In this document: positions 51,022 through 58,423 of the stretch, in pieces
How positions within the stretch are numbered: position 1 is the first letter of the stretch
Layout of the letters: every line of letters begins with the position of its first letter
Source: Mycolicibacterium rhodesiae JS60
Lineage (GTDB): Bacteria > Actinomycetota > Actinomycetes > Mycobacteriales > Mycobacteriaceae
Assembly (NCBI GenBank): GCA_000230935.2
Contig: AGIQ01000003.1
Coordinates: 558,001-622,000, forward strand
Length of the DNA stretch: 64,000 nt
Reading direction: 5' to 3'
The notes under the pieces: generated by a model
The model's database searches: none
Seen by the model: the letters and a program-made list of their open reading frames with translations, nothing else
What the model was told of the DNA's origin: nothing
Program-made: the position numbers and the translations under genes

Positions 51022-51384
51022 CTATTTTTTCCCGCCCAGCAGCCCGCCCAGAATGTCGCCGAGCGGGTTTGTCCCCGCCGCCGGAGCCTCCCGCGCCCCC
51101 ACCGAGGATGCGGCCCAGCACGTCGCCGAGGCCACCTGGTCGGTGTCGTGTCCACCGAAGATTCGTGCGACGCCTTGCTCGCCGTGACCGGGGTCGCCGG
51201 CGGCGATGGCCGATTCGAGCTCGCTGGAGTCGATGTCGTCGGAGACGACGTTGTGCTGGATGCTGCCGACGAGGGTGGGCACCAGGGTCTGGATGGCCTG
51301 GTTCACTTCCCCTTCGGGCGCACCCAGCTTGCCGGCGATATCCGACACGGGAATCTGACTCATAAGATCATCGAGACCGGCCAT
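51022..51384 (-). CDS. DUF937 protein with an internally frame-shifted segment
   Basis: A 120-residue protein. The N-terminal DDLMSQIPVSDIAGKLG and AIQTLVPTLVGSIQHNV are DUF937 helices, and the C-terminus NPLGDILGGLLGGKK is the usual Gly/Leu repeat. Between them, codons over about 51075-51130 read TCWAASSVGAREAPAAG in frame, unlike the family, while the neighbouring frame reads GLGDVLGRILGGGAGGSGGG, exactly what the family has there. Two compensating indels would explain this. AAGGTGG precedes ATG 51384. Function unknown. Confidence 0.75.
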   Translation of the reverse strand: MAGLDDLMSQIPVSDIAGKLGAPEGEVNQAIQTLVPTLVGSIQHNVVSDDIDSSELESAIAAGDPGHGEQGVARIFGGHDTDQVASATCWAASSVGAREAPAAGTNPLGDILGGLLGGKK

Positions 51385-51428
51385 GCTGTCCACCTTCATC
51401 GCTGGATGTGCGGCTCTGCCAGCCGACT

Positions 51429-52688
51429 CTAGTCGTCGAGGCGGACGGTCTGTAGAGAAATCTCGGCGGCCGGGAACCGGTCGAGCAGCGCGTCACCCAT
51501 GGCCGCGGCGGGGGTGAGCACACCGCGCAGATCTGACAGCTTGTCGCGGTCGAGGGCCAGCGCCAGCCCGCATTCCCCGAGCATGACCGAGGTGGCCTTG
51601 TAGCCCGGATCCCCCTGCTGGGCGATGGTGGCGCGGTAGCGCGCGCCGGTCGTGGTGGTGGTGTAGGTCTCGGCGCGGTAGTAGCCGCGGTCACGGGTCT
51701 GCTCGCTGGGCCCGGTGCCGGGCTTGGGGGCGACGCGCTCGACCAGCCGGTTCGGCAGGAATCGGAAGAAGCGGCTGCCTATCGCGACCACACCATTGTT
51801 GGCGGCACTCGCCGCCGCCGACACCACCGGCGCGGCAACCGAGGCTCCGACGCTCATGTTCTCCGCGTAGCGGAACCGGCGGCCGTACGCGTAGTGCTGA
51901 AGTGCGTTGCTGCGCCGCACGATTCGGGTGTTGTACATCGCCATCACGAAGCCTGTGGTCCATACCCCGGCCAGTTCCGGCGCGATATTGGCACCGCGCC
52001 GCCACGGCAGGTCGGGCTGGGGACCGAGTTCGGGTTCGACGGCACGATCGTCCGTGAGCGTGTACGGGTCCTCGAGCATGCGCCGGGTGTTCGGGTCGTT
52101 CGACGATGCGCGGAACACTTCGATCATCGAGGCGACGGTGCCGCCCGACACCCCGCCGGAGAATCCGCGCAGCACGAAGTCGGTGTCACCGAGTTCGCCG
52201 GTGCCGTCGCGCTGGGCCTGCCGGTAGAGGGCGAACACGCTCATATCCGAAGGGATGGAATCGAATCCGCACGCGTGCACAATGCGTGCGCCGGTGTCGA
52301 CGGCCTGCTTGTGATAGTCGTCGATGCTCTGCCGCACGAACATCGCCTCACCGGTGAGGTCGGCGTAGTCCGTGCCCGCCGCCGCACAGGCGGCCACCAG
52401 CGGAAGGCCGTAGCGGGTGTACGGGCCGACGGTGGTGATGACGACACGGGTCCGGGCAGCCATGTCGTTGAGCGACGACGGCGATCCGGCGTCGGCGGTC
52501 AGGATCGGCCAGGACTGGGCCGCCTCACCGAGTGTCGCCCGCACCGCGAGCAATTTGTCGGGCGAGCGACCGGCCAGCGCAACTCGGACACCGCCACCCG
52601 CGCGGGCCAGGTACTCGGCGGTGAGCTTGCCGACGAATCCGGTCGCCCCATATACGACGATGTCGAATTCCCGCTGCGCTGCCGTCAT
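51429..52688 (-). CDS. Saccharopine dehydrogenase-like trans-acting enoyl reductase family protein
   Basis: A 419-residue oxidoreductase with the Rossmann start FDIVVYGATGFVGKLTAEYL and conserved TTVGPYTRYGLPLV, ACGFDSIPSDM and TTTGARYRA segments. I recall close similarity to Rv2449c, a relative of the phthiocerol/phenolic glycolipid enoyl reductase Rv2953. A lipid or polyketide intermediate is therefore a likely substrate. ATG 52686-52688 is chosen by comparison; an ATG four codons earlier is possible. Confidence 0.87.
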   Translation of the reverse strand: MTAAQREFDIVVYGATGFVGKLTAEYLARAGGGVRVALAGRSPDKLLAVRATLGEAAQSWPILTADAGSPSSLNDMAARTRVVITTVGPYTRYGLPLVAACAAAGTDYADLTGEAMFVRQSIDDYHKQAVDTGARIVHACGFDSIPSDMSVFALYRQAQRDGTGELGDTDFVLRGFSGGVSGGTVASMIEVFRASSNDPNTRRMLEDPYTLTDDRAVEPELGPQPDLPWRRGANIAPELAGVWTTGFVMAMYNTRIVRRSNALQHYAYGRRFRYAENMSVGASVAAPVVSAAASAANNGVVAIGSRFFRFLPNRLVERVAPKPGTGPSEQTRDRGYYRAETYTTTTTGARYRATIAQQGDPGYKATSVMLGECGLALALDRDKLSDLRGVLTPAAAMGDALLDRFPAAEISLQTVRLDD

Positions 52689-52711
52689 GAGCGCCAACAT
52701 ACCCGCCAGGT

Positions 52712-54694
52712 TCAGCCCAGGGTTTCGGGCAACCGCAGCTTCTCCCCCAGCACATGCTCGGCCAGGAACGTCGTCACCACCTGGTACCAGATCTTCGCGT
52801 GTTGCGGGGACAGCACCCAGTGGTTCTCGGACGGGAAGTACAGGAACCGGTGGGCCGTGGTGCCGTCGTCGGCGGCCGGCAACCCGGATTCGGTCAACAG
52901 CTCGTACCAGAGACGAAGCGCCTCGCCGATGGGCACCCGGTAGTCCTTGTCGCCGTGGATCACCAGCATCGGCGTGGTGATGTTGCCGACGAAGCGGTGT
53001 GGCGAATTGGCTTGGGCCATGGCAGGTGTCATCTCGCGGGCCCAATAGTAGGCACCGTCGGTGGTCGGGCCGAACTGGTCGAGCGCCCACAGGCTGGCGT
53101 GGGTGACGATCGCCGCGAAGCGGTCGGTGTGCCCGGCGACCCAGTTGGCCATGTAGCCGCCGAATGAACCGCCCATCGCGGCGGTGCGCCCGGCGTCGAT
53201 CCGCGGGTCGGCCACCGCGGCGTCGACGGCTGCCATCAAGTCCTCGTAGGGCGGCCCGCCCCAGGCGCCCCAGCCGCGTTGGATGAACTGCTGGCCGTAG
53301 CCGGTGGACAGCGCGGGGTCGGGCAGCAGCACCGCATAACCGCGTGCGGCCATCAGCCAGGGGTTCCACCGCCACGACCACACATTCCAGCTGCCCAGCG
53401 GTCCACCGTGGATCCACAGCAGCAGAGGGGCGGGCTCGTCAGTGGAAGGCAGCACCAGCCAGGACCGCACCGGCGTGCCGTCGGCGGCGGTGGCGACGAT
53501 CTCGGTGAGTTCACCGGGCAGCGTTGGCAATTCGATACACGGCAGTGCGGTGACCTCGCCGGACGGGTCGATGCGCACCGGGTGCGGCGGAGCGGCATAG
53601 GAGGTGCGCAACGCGTAGACGATGCCGCCGGGTGCGGCGACGACGTCGGAATAGCTGAAGTCGTCGAGGGTGACCTGCCGGACCTCGCCGTCGAGGCTGA
53701 TCGCGAACACTGGGTGCCGGCCGTTGTCGTCGGCGGTGACCAGCAGCACCGAACCGTCCGGAGACCAGCTCACCGAAGCCGGCCAGCGGTCCCATCCGGT
53801 GGCCAGCTCCGCCCACTCCCCCGACGTCAAACTCAAGTGGCACAGCGTGATTCGTGGCGCCCGCTCCGGTGTCGACACCGTCTCACGGGTGAACGCCACC
53901 GCCGTGCCGTCCGGCGAGATGGCCGGATGCTCCAGATCCGCGACGGGGTCCTCGGCGAGGACGGCACGCTCACCGGTCTGCAGGTCGACGCGCATCAGAA
54001 CCGAACGCAGCGCAGCGCGCGGGCCGGGCACCCGCCAGCTCGTGACGGCGAAGGTACCGTCCGGGCTCAGCACGAAATCGGTGTCGCCGAGCGCCTGGCC
54101 CGGCCGGCGGGTCAGGTCGGTGAGAGCACCGTCGGCGGCGACCCGGAAGAGGTGCGTCTCCTCCGGGCCCAGATCTTTGTCCCAGTGCCGCACCGGGTAG
54201 CCGGCGTGCAGAATCGCGCTGATCTTGTTGTCCTTGCGTAGTTTTCGCAGCCGGCGTTCCTCGTCGAGGGTGTCGGCCGACGGCAGCAACGGCGCCCCGA
54301 TCACGACGACCGACGCGGCGCGCGCGGCCCGCACGCTGCCGATTCCGCCGGGCAGCTCGGCCAGCTGGGCGGCCTCACCGCCCGCGGCGGGGAGCGTCCA
54401 CAAGGTCGCAGGCGGCTTGTCGTCGTCCTCGGTCGGCCGTACCGAGGTGAACAGCAGATCCCCGTCGGCGGTGAAGACCGGCGCGGATTCTCCCTTGGCG
54501 CCGCGGGTCAGCCGGCGCGCGGGTGCCACCCCGGCCGGGTCGAGCTCCCACACCGCGGTGATGAATTCGGTCTTGGCGGTATTGAGTTCGGCGATGGTGG
54601 TGACGACGCGTGAACCGTCCGCCGATACCGCCAAGCCGGAGACTCGCGGCAGAGCGAGGTAGTCGTCGAGATCGTCGAAGGCACCCGAAGTCAT
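52712..54694 (-). CDS. S9-family prolyl oligopeptidase-like peptidase
   Basis: A 660-residue enzyme: an N-terminal beta-propeller (about 1-400, repeats such as SPDGTFAVTSW, SPDGTAVAF, SPDGSVLLV) and a C-terminal alpha/beta-hydrolase with serine in GGSFGGYMANW, Asp in HGDKDYRVP and His in SENHWV. No signal peptide is seen, so it is cytoplasmic. ATG 54692-54694 is placed by a TAACGT -10 box six bases upstream, giving a leaderless mRNA that diverges from the monooxygenase gene. Confidence 0.9.
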   Translation of the reverse strand: MTSGAFDDLDDYLALPRVSGLAVSADGSRVVTTIAELNTAKTEFITAVWELDPAGVAPARRLTRGAKGESAPVFTADGDLLFTSVRPTEDDDKPPATLWTLPAAGGEAAQLAELPGGIGSVRAARAASVVVIGAPLLPSADTLDEERRLRKLRKDNKISAILHAGYPVRHWDKDLGPEETHLFRVAADGALTDLTRRPGQALGDTDFVLSPDGTFAVTSWRVPGPRAALRSVLMRVDLQTGERAVLAEDPVADLEHPAISPDGTAVAFTRETVSTPERAPRITLCHLSLTSGEWAELATGWDRWPASVSWSPDGSVLLVTADDNGRHPVFAISLDGEVRQVTLDDFSYSDVVAAPGGIVYALRTSYAAPPHPVRIDPSGEVTALPCIELPTLPGELTEIVATAADGTPVRSWLVLPSTDEPAPLLLWIHGGPLGSWNVWSWRWNPWLMAARGYAVLLPDPALSTGYGQQFIQRGWGAWGGPPYEDLMAAVDAAVADPRIDAGRTAAMGGSFGGYMANWVAGHTDRFAAIVTHASLWALDQFGPTTDGAYYWAREMTPAMAQANSPHRFVGNITTPMLVIHGDKDYRVPIGEALRLWYELLTESGLPAADDGTTAHRFLYFPSENHWVLSPQHAKIWYQVVTTFLAEHVLGEKLRLPETLG

Positions 54695-54700
54695 GAGCAC

Positions 54701-54710
54701 ACGTTACGTT
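54701..54710. promoter_or_regulatory. Overlapping divergent -10 boxes
   Basis: On the plus strand TACGTT (54705-54710) lies six bases before ATG 54717; on the minus strand TAACGT (complement of 54701-54706) lies six bases before ATG 54694. The two boxes overlap by two bases, so the promoters cannot be occupied together. Confidence 0.5.
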
Positions 54711-54716
54711 CAGGAG

Positions 54717-55868
54717 ATGGCCGACATCGCTGTCGTGGGAGCGGGCATCGCGGGGCTCGCCTCGGCTGCGGCACTGTCGCACCGGGGACATTCGGTCACA
54801 GTGATCGAGGACCGGACCGACACCGGCTCCGGCGCCGGCATCAGCATCTGGCCCAATGCCCTCGCCGCGCTCGACCAGCTCGGCCTCGGCGACCAGGTGC
54901 GGGCGGCCGGCGGCCGGATCGCTGCCGGCGCCATGCGCTGGAAGGACGGCACCTGGCTGCGCCGCCCCTCCGGCGAGCGGATCGTCACCGCGCTGGGCGA
55001 ACCCTTGGTCGTTCTGCAGCGCGCTGCCTTGCGCGACATCCTGGCCGGGGCGCTGGCACCGGGCACCGTCGTCGATGGCGTCGCAGTTCGCGAGCTCAGC
55101 ACGACCGCCACCGGCGTGCGCCTGCACCTCACGGATGGCGCCACCCGCGACGTGGAGGCTGTTGTCGGCGCCGACGGAACCCGCTCAGTGGTGGCCCGCC
55201 ACCTCAACGGCCCGCTGCCGCATCGCTACGCCGGCTACACGGCCTGGCGCGGGGTGGCCGCCCTGGCGATCGACGCCGATCTGGCCGGCGAGACCATGGC
55301 GGCCGGGGCTGAGGTCGGCCACGTCCCGATGGGGCCGGATCAGACCTATTGGTTCGCCACCGAACGGGCGCCCGAGGGCGCCACCTGCCCGCAGGGCGAG
55401 CTGGCCTATCTGCGCGCCGAGCTGGCTTCCTGGGCCGCACCCATTCCGGCGATGCTGGCGGCCACTGATCCCGCCGGGGTCCTGCGCAACGACCTCTACG
55501 ACCGCGCCACCGCCCAGCGTTGGGCCTCGGGGCCGGTGGTGCTGGTCGGCGACGCCGCCCACCCCATGCGGCCACATCTGGGCCAGGGCGGCTGTCAGGC
55601 GCTCGAGGATGCCGCCGTGCTGGGCGCGTTCGTCGACCTGGCCCCCGATCTGCCCCGCGCGTTCGCCGGATTCGCGGCGTTTCGAAGGCGCCGGGTCAGC
55701 GCCATCGTCGCCGAGTCGCGGCTGATCGGCCGGATGGTGAACTTACGGCCTGCGGCGCTCAGCGCGCTGGCCAGCCGGGCCACGGTGGTGCTGCCGGAAT
55801 TCGCGGTGACCCGTCATCTGGCGTCGATCGCAGCCGGCTCGGCGTTTCGGCTGCCCGGTCGCCGCTAG
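54717..55868 (+). CDS. FAD-dependent monooxygenase
   Basis: A 383-residue group A flavoprotein hydroxylase: GxGxxG in VVGAGIAGLASAAAL, the DG motif in VVGADGTRSVVARHL and the GD motif in VGDAAHPMRPHLGQGG. It resembles zeaxanthin-epoxidase/salicylate-hydroxylase-like enzymes; the substrate is unknown. ATG 54717 agrees with the leaderless -10 box; an in-frame ATG at 54693 would overlap the divergent gene. Its TAG shares CTAG (55865-55868) with the convergent rpf-like gene. Confidence 0.88.
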   Translation: MADIAVVGAGIAGLASAAALSHRGHSVTVIEDRTDTGSGAGISIWPNALAALDQLGLGDQVRAAGGRIAAGAMRWKDGTWLRRPSGERIVTALGEPLVVLQRAALRDILAGALAPGTVVDGVAVRELSTTATGVRLHLTDGATRDVEAVVGADGTRSVVARHLNGPLPHRYAGYTAWRGVAALAIDADLAGETMAAGAEVGHVPMGPDQTYWFATERAPEGATCPQGELAYLRAELASWAAPIPAMLAATDPAGVLRNDLYDRATAQRWASGPVVLVGDAAHPMRPHLGQGGCQALEDAAVLGAFVDLAPDLPRAFAGFAAFRRRRVSAIVAESRLIGRMVNLRPAALSALASRATVVLPEFAVTRHLASIAAGSAFRLPGRR

Positions 55869-56356
55869 CGCAGGCCGAGGGCGTTGGCGATGGCGCGGCC
55901 CGGGTCGTGGAAGGCCTGGCACATCTTGTTGAAGTCGACCGACTTGAACGGGCCGCTCAGCACGTTGGCGCAAGCGCCCTGGGCCGGGGCGGGGGCGCCA
56001 CCGGAGACCGGGGTGGCGAACGCCGGGGTGCCTGCGGCCTTGCCGCAGGACGGCCATGCGCCCATGCCCTGCTTGCGGGCGACGTTCTCAGCGACCCGGA
56101 TCTGCTCTTCGCGGGTGGCCTGGTGCGGGGCACCGACGCCACCGTTGGCGGTCCAGGTCGCCTGCTTGAACTGCAGGCCGCCGGAGAAGCCGTTGCCGGT
56201 GTTGGCGGTCCAGTTGCCGCCGGACTCGCACTGTGCGACCGCATCCCAGTTCACGCCGCTGTCAGCGGCGGCATTTCCGATGCTCAGAACGAATCCGGCC
56301 AGGGCCAGCGCTCCGGAGATGACTGCGAGGGTGACGATCCTGCGCAAAGTGCTCAT
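55865..56356 (-). CDS. Resuscitation-promoting factor-like transglycosylase
   Basis: A 163-residue exported protein: a signal peptide (1-33, ending NAAAD) and a complete Rpf domain (VNWDAVAQCESGGNW to GAWPSCG) with the catalytic Glu in CESGGNW and the two disulfide cysteines. A Pro/Ala linker and a 40-residue extension with a further cysteine pair (GACANVL, NKMCQAFHD) follow, which rpfE lacks. GGAAGGG precedes ATG 56356. The Rpf domain cleaves peptidoglycan during resuscitation and growth. Confidence 0.9.
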   Translation of the reverse strand: MSTLRRIVTLAVISGALALAGFVLSIGNAAADSGVNWDAVAQCESGGNWTANTGNGFSGGLQFKQATWTANGGVGAPHQATREEQIRVAENVARKQGMGAWPSCGKAAGTPAFATPVSGGAPAPAQGACANVLSGPFKSVDFNKMCQAFHDPGRAIANALGLR

Positions 56357-56422
56357 TGGTTTTCCCTTCCCGACAAAGGGGGCACTGGTGTGCCGCTGTG
56401 ATGTGAATCGCAGCTTGTGATG

Positions 56423-56437
56423 CACCTGTTACAGGTG
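56423..56437. promoter_or_regulatory. Palindrome CACCTGT-T-ACAGGTG
   Basis: Perfect 7+1+7 inverted repeat, 67-81 bp upstream of the rpf-like start and clear of the terminator of rpfE. Position suits an operator of the rpf-like gene. Confidence 0.45.
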
Positions 56438-56488
56438 TGTCGCTTGATCTTCCTGAGAATTTTGATAAGAGAGTTGCGCAAGAAATAA

Positions 56489-56522
56489 GGGTGGCGCCGG
56501 ATCCGTAGATCCGGCGCCACCC
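56489..56522 (-). terminator. rpfE: Intrinsic terminator of rpfE
   Basis: A 15-bp perfect stem (56489-56503 with 56508-56522) with a CGTA loop starts 14 bp beyond the rpfE stop. Read on the minus strand the stem is followed by a T-rich TTATTTCTT. It separates rpfE from the second rpf-like gene. Confidence 0.8.
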
Positions 56523-56536
56523 TGAATAGAGCTGGC

Positions 56537-56872
56537 TCAGCCGCGACGGCCGCAGACCGGCCACGCGCCCCGGCCCTGGCTGCGCAGCACGTTCTCGGCC
56601 ACGCGAATCTGCTCGTCGCGCGACGCGAGGTGCGGGGAGCCCGTGCCACCGTTGGCACGCCAGGTGCCCATGGCGAACTGCAGGCCGCCGTAGTAGCCGT
56701 TGCCGGTGTTGATTGCCCAGTTGCCGCCGGACTCGCACGCCGCGACCGCGTCCCAGTTCATGCCATCAGCCGAGGCAGTACCGGTGCCGACGATCATCGG
56801 GGCCACCACGGTGGCGCCGCCGATCGCGGCGATCCCGAGGGAGCGTACGAGTGTGGTGCGGACGTTCTTCAA
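56537..56872 (-). CDS. rpfE: Resuscitation-promoting factor RpfE, TTG start
   Basis: A 111-residue secreted muralytic enzyme with a signal peptide (KNVRTTLVRSLG to ASAD) and an Rpf domain (MNWDAVAACESGGNW, Glu catalytic; ends SQGRGAWPVCGRRG). The C-terminus and the KN-RTTL N-terminus agree with M. tuberculosis RpfE from memory, without its Pro-rich linker. TTG 56870-56872 has AAAGGA six bases upstream and restores the RpfE N-terminus; ATG 56890 is an alternative with no site. A long GC-rich leader precedes it and a strong terminator follows. Confidence 0.88.
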   Translation of the reverse strand: MKNVRTTLVRSLGIAAIGGATVVAPMIVGTGTASADGMNWDAVAACESGGNWAINTGNGYYGGLQFAMGTWRANGGTGSPHLASRDEQIRVAENVLRSQGRGAWPVCGRRG

Positions 56873-56890
56873 GAGTTTTCCTTTCGCCAT

Positions 56891-57120
56891 GCACGCGCCG
56901 AGTGCCATCCCGTCGCCGTCGGACGGGGTTCAGCCCGTTGCCAGGGCTTCCGGACTACGGGTCGTGCCGTCTCGGTCGGGCACGACAGCGCGGCCGACGG
57001 GAATCACCTCGGGGGTTGTTCACCCGGCGATCCACAGAAGGCCGTTGCGGCCTCCCGGCCCCGCTCACACGCAGGGTTCAATTTCTGGAGTTATCGGTGG
57101 AGATGTTTGCTCCCATAGGG
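56891..57120 (-). ncRNA. Structured leader of rpfE, candidate riboswitch
   Basis: On the minus strand this stretch holds consecutive hairpins: 57040-57052 (GGCCG/CGGCC), 57013-57025 (GGGT/ACCC), 56961-56986 (GTCGTGCC/GGCACGAC, 8 bp), 56933-56947 (GCCC/GGGC) and 56909-56927 (CCCGTC/GACGGG). Elements such as GGGUGAAC and GAACCCCGUCCGACGGC recall c-di-AMP (ydaO-type) riboswitches, which control rpf genes in other actinobacteria. The match is partial, so the class is not proved. Confidence 0.4.
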
Positions 57121-57829
57121 ACCGGGTAGGACCGTACAAAGCGGATTAGAGGAAGTCACATCAACGACACGCTTATCTCGGTTCGATAACAGGACGATCA
57201 CGACCCGAACCTATGAGTGGTCTGTGCAGGTCATCCCGGCGTTTCGCGATCAGGCAATACATTGACACGCTCGTCAATTTTGTGATTTAAATCACGCACT
57301 ATTTGTGGCCCCGACCACATGTTCTCGGCGGCGCAGCGCGCTTCTGCGGGGAGTCCGCGCCCCCGGCACAGACGATTTCGGCATCGCGAGCGCCGATGGA
57401 CCAAGTTCGTTAGCTGCACGGTCCGCCGAGCTGCGCCAGGGGTTGACCCCAAAGCTCTTGTTGGCAAGGTACTTTCACCAACGCAAGGCAAGTCGGCGAA
57501 TTGCACACCCGTCGGCCGCGAGGACCCAGACGCTGCCGGATCACCCAGAATGCCTTGCGCGCCAGGCACGTTCGAGGCATGCCTGGACCTCGGGCCCGAG
57601 CTGACAACCAAGGGCCCGGACGCCCCACCGGCACGATCGCCCCAGCAGTCCGCAGGCGCGCGAGGCGGAGGCGAACTGGCTGGATATCGGTCGCTTCTGA
57701 GAATGTCGCCGGCCGAGATGCGTTCCGGCCCAGCGGATCTAGCGTCTCAAAAACCAGCGATGAACGGACTATGTCGAATTGATAAATTGCAATTCGGCAT
57801 CGACGACGAAATTGGACGCAATTGCCAAT
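57121..57829. other. About 700 bp without a supportable gene
   Basis: Open frames here (for example 57319-57867 plus, 57231-57611 minus) lack a start signal and family features. The stretch has several AT-rich dyads near its right end: GAATTG/CAATTC (57776-57795), AATTGCAATT (57785-57794) and GCAATTGC (57818-57825), next to the mobA stop. It probably holds the upstream promoter region of rpfE and the mobA 3' end; otherwise I see nothing. Confidence 0.5.
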
Positions 57830-58405
57830 TTATTGGGCTATTTGCTGAAGGTCATCCGGAGAATTGACGTTGGCCAGCGACGGGCCTGCCGGTATCACGA
57901 CCCGCTGGGTGACGACGGTTTCGGCCAGCGCTCGCATACTGCGCTCACCGGCGGCGACCAGGGTGTCGATGTGGTCGGCGAGGTCGGTGCGGTAGATGCC
58001 GGCCAGATAGTGATCCCGGCCGTCCCACGGCAGGACGATGTGGACGCCCCGATATGCGGTCAGCTCGTCGATGACATCGGTGGTCAGGAACGGCATGTCG
58101 ACTGCGCTGACGAAGGCCCGCTCCAACCCTGCGGCTGCAGCTGCCCGCAGCCCGCGGCCGGTGGCCAGCAGCGGCCCCACTCCGCGAACCTCGTCGCGCA
58201 GGACCTCGGCTTGCAGCTCGGGAAACGCCTGACCAGGGGCAGCGATCACGAACACCGGCGCGCAGCGCGATCTCAGGACGCCGACGGTGTACTCCACCAT
58301 CGTGGTGTCCTGATCGGGATGCTTCAGCGTGGCCTTGTCCCGGCCCATCCGCCGCGACGCCCCACCAGCCAGTACCACAGCGGCCAGCGGGGCGGGCGTG
58401 CTCAC
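57830..58405 (-). CDS. mobA: Molybdenum cofactor guanylyltransferase
   Basis: A 191-residue nucleotidyltransferase that makes MGD. The N-terminal LAAVVLAGGASRRMGRDKA is the GTP-binding signature and SAVDMPFLT the metal-binding aspartate. GTG 58403-58405, 18 bp after korB, so it may be the last gene of korA-korB-mobA. Confidence 0.93.
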   Translation of the reverse strand: MSTPAPLAAVVLAGGASRRMGRDKATLKHPDQDTTMVEYTVGVLRSRCAPVFVIAAPGQAFPELQAEVLRDEVRGVGPLLATGRGLRAAAAAGLERAFVSAVDMPFLTTDVIDELTAYRGVHIVLPWDGRDHYLAGIYRTDLADHIDTLVAAGERSMRALAETVVTQRVVIPAGPSLANVNSPDDLQQIAQ

Positions 58406-58423
58406 GATTGCGTCTGGGCTCGG

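Noticed and set aside
56891..57120. SAM or cobalamin riboswitch upstream of rpfE
   Set aside because: The CCCUGGCAACGGGC-like segment is suggestive of SAM leaders, but the other conserved core elements of those classes are missing; only a tentative c-di-AMP-like or novel leader is kept.
57319..57867. Plus-strand 182-codon frame in the long intergenic stretch
   Set aside because: It overlaps the end of mobA, has no start signal, and shows no domain.
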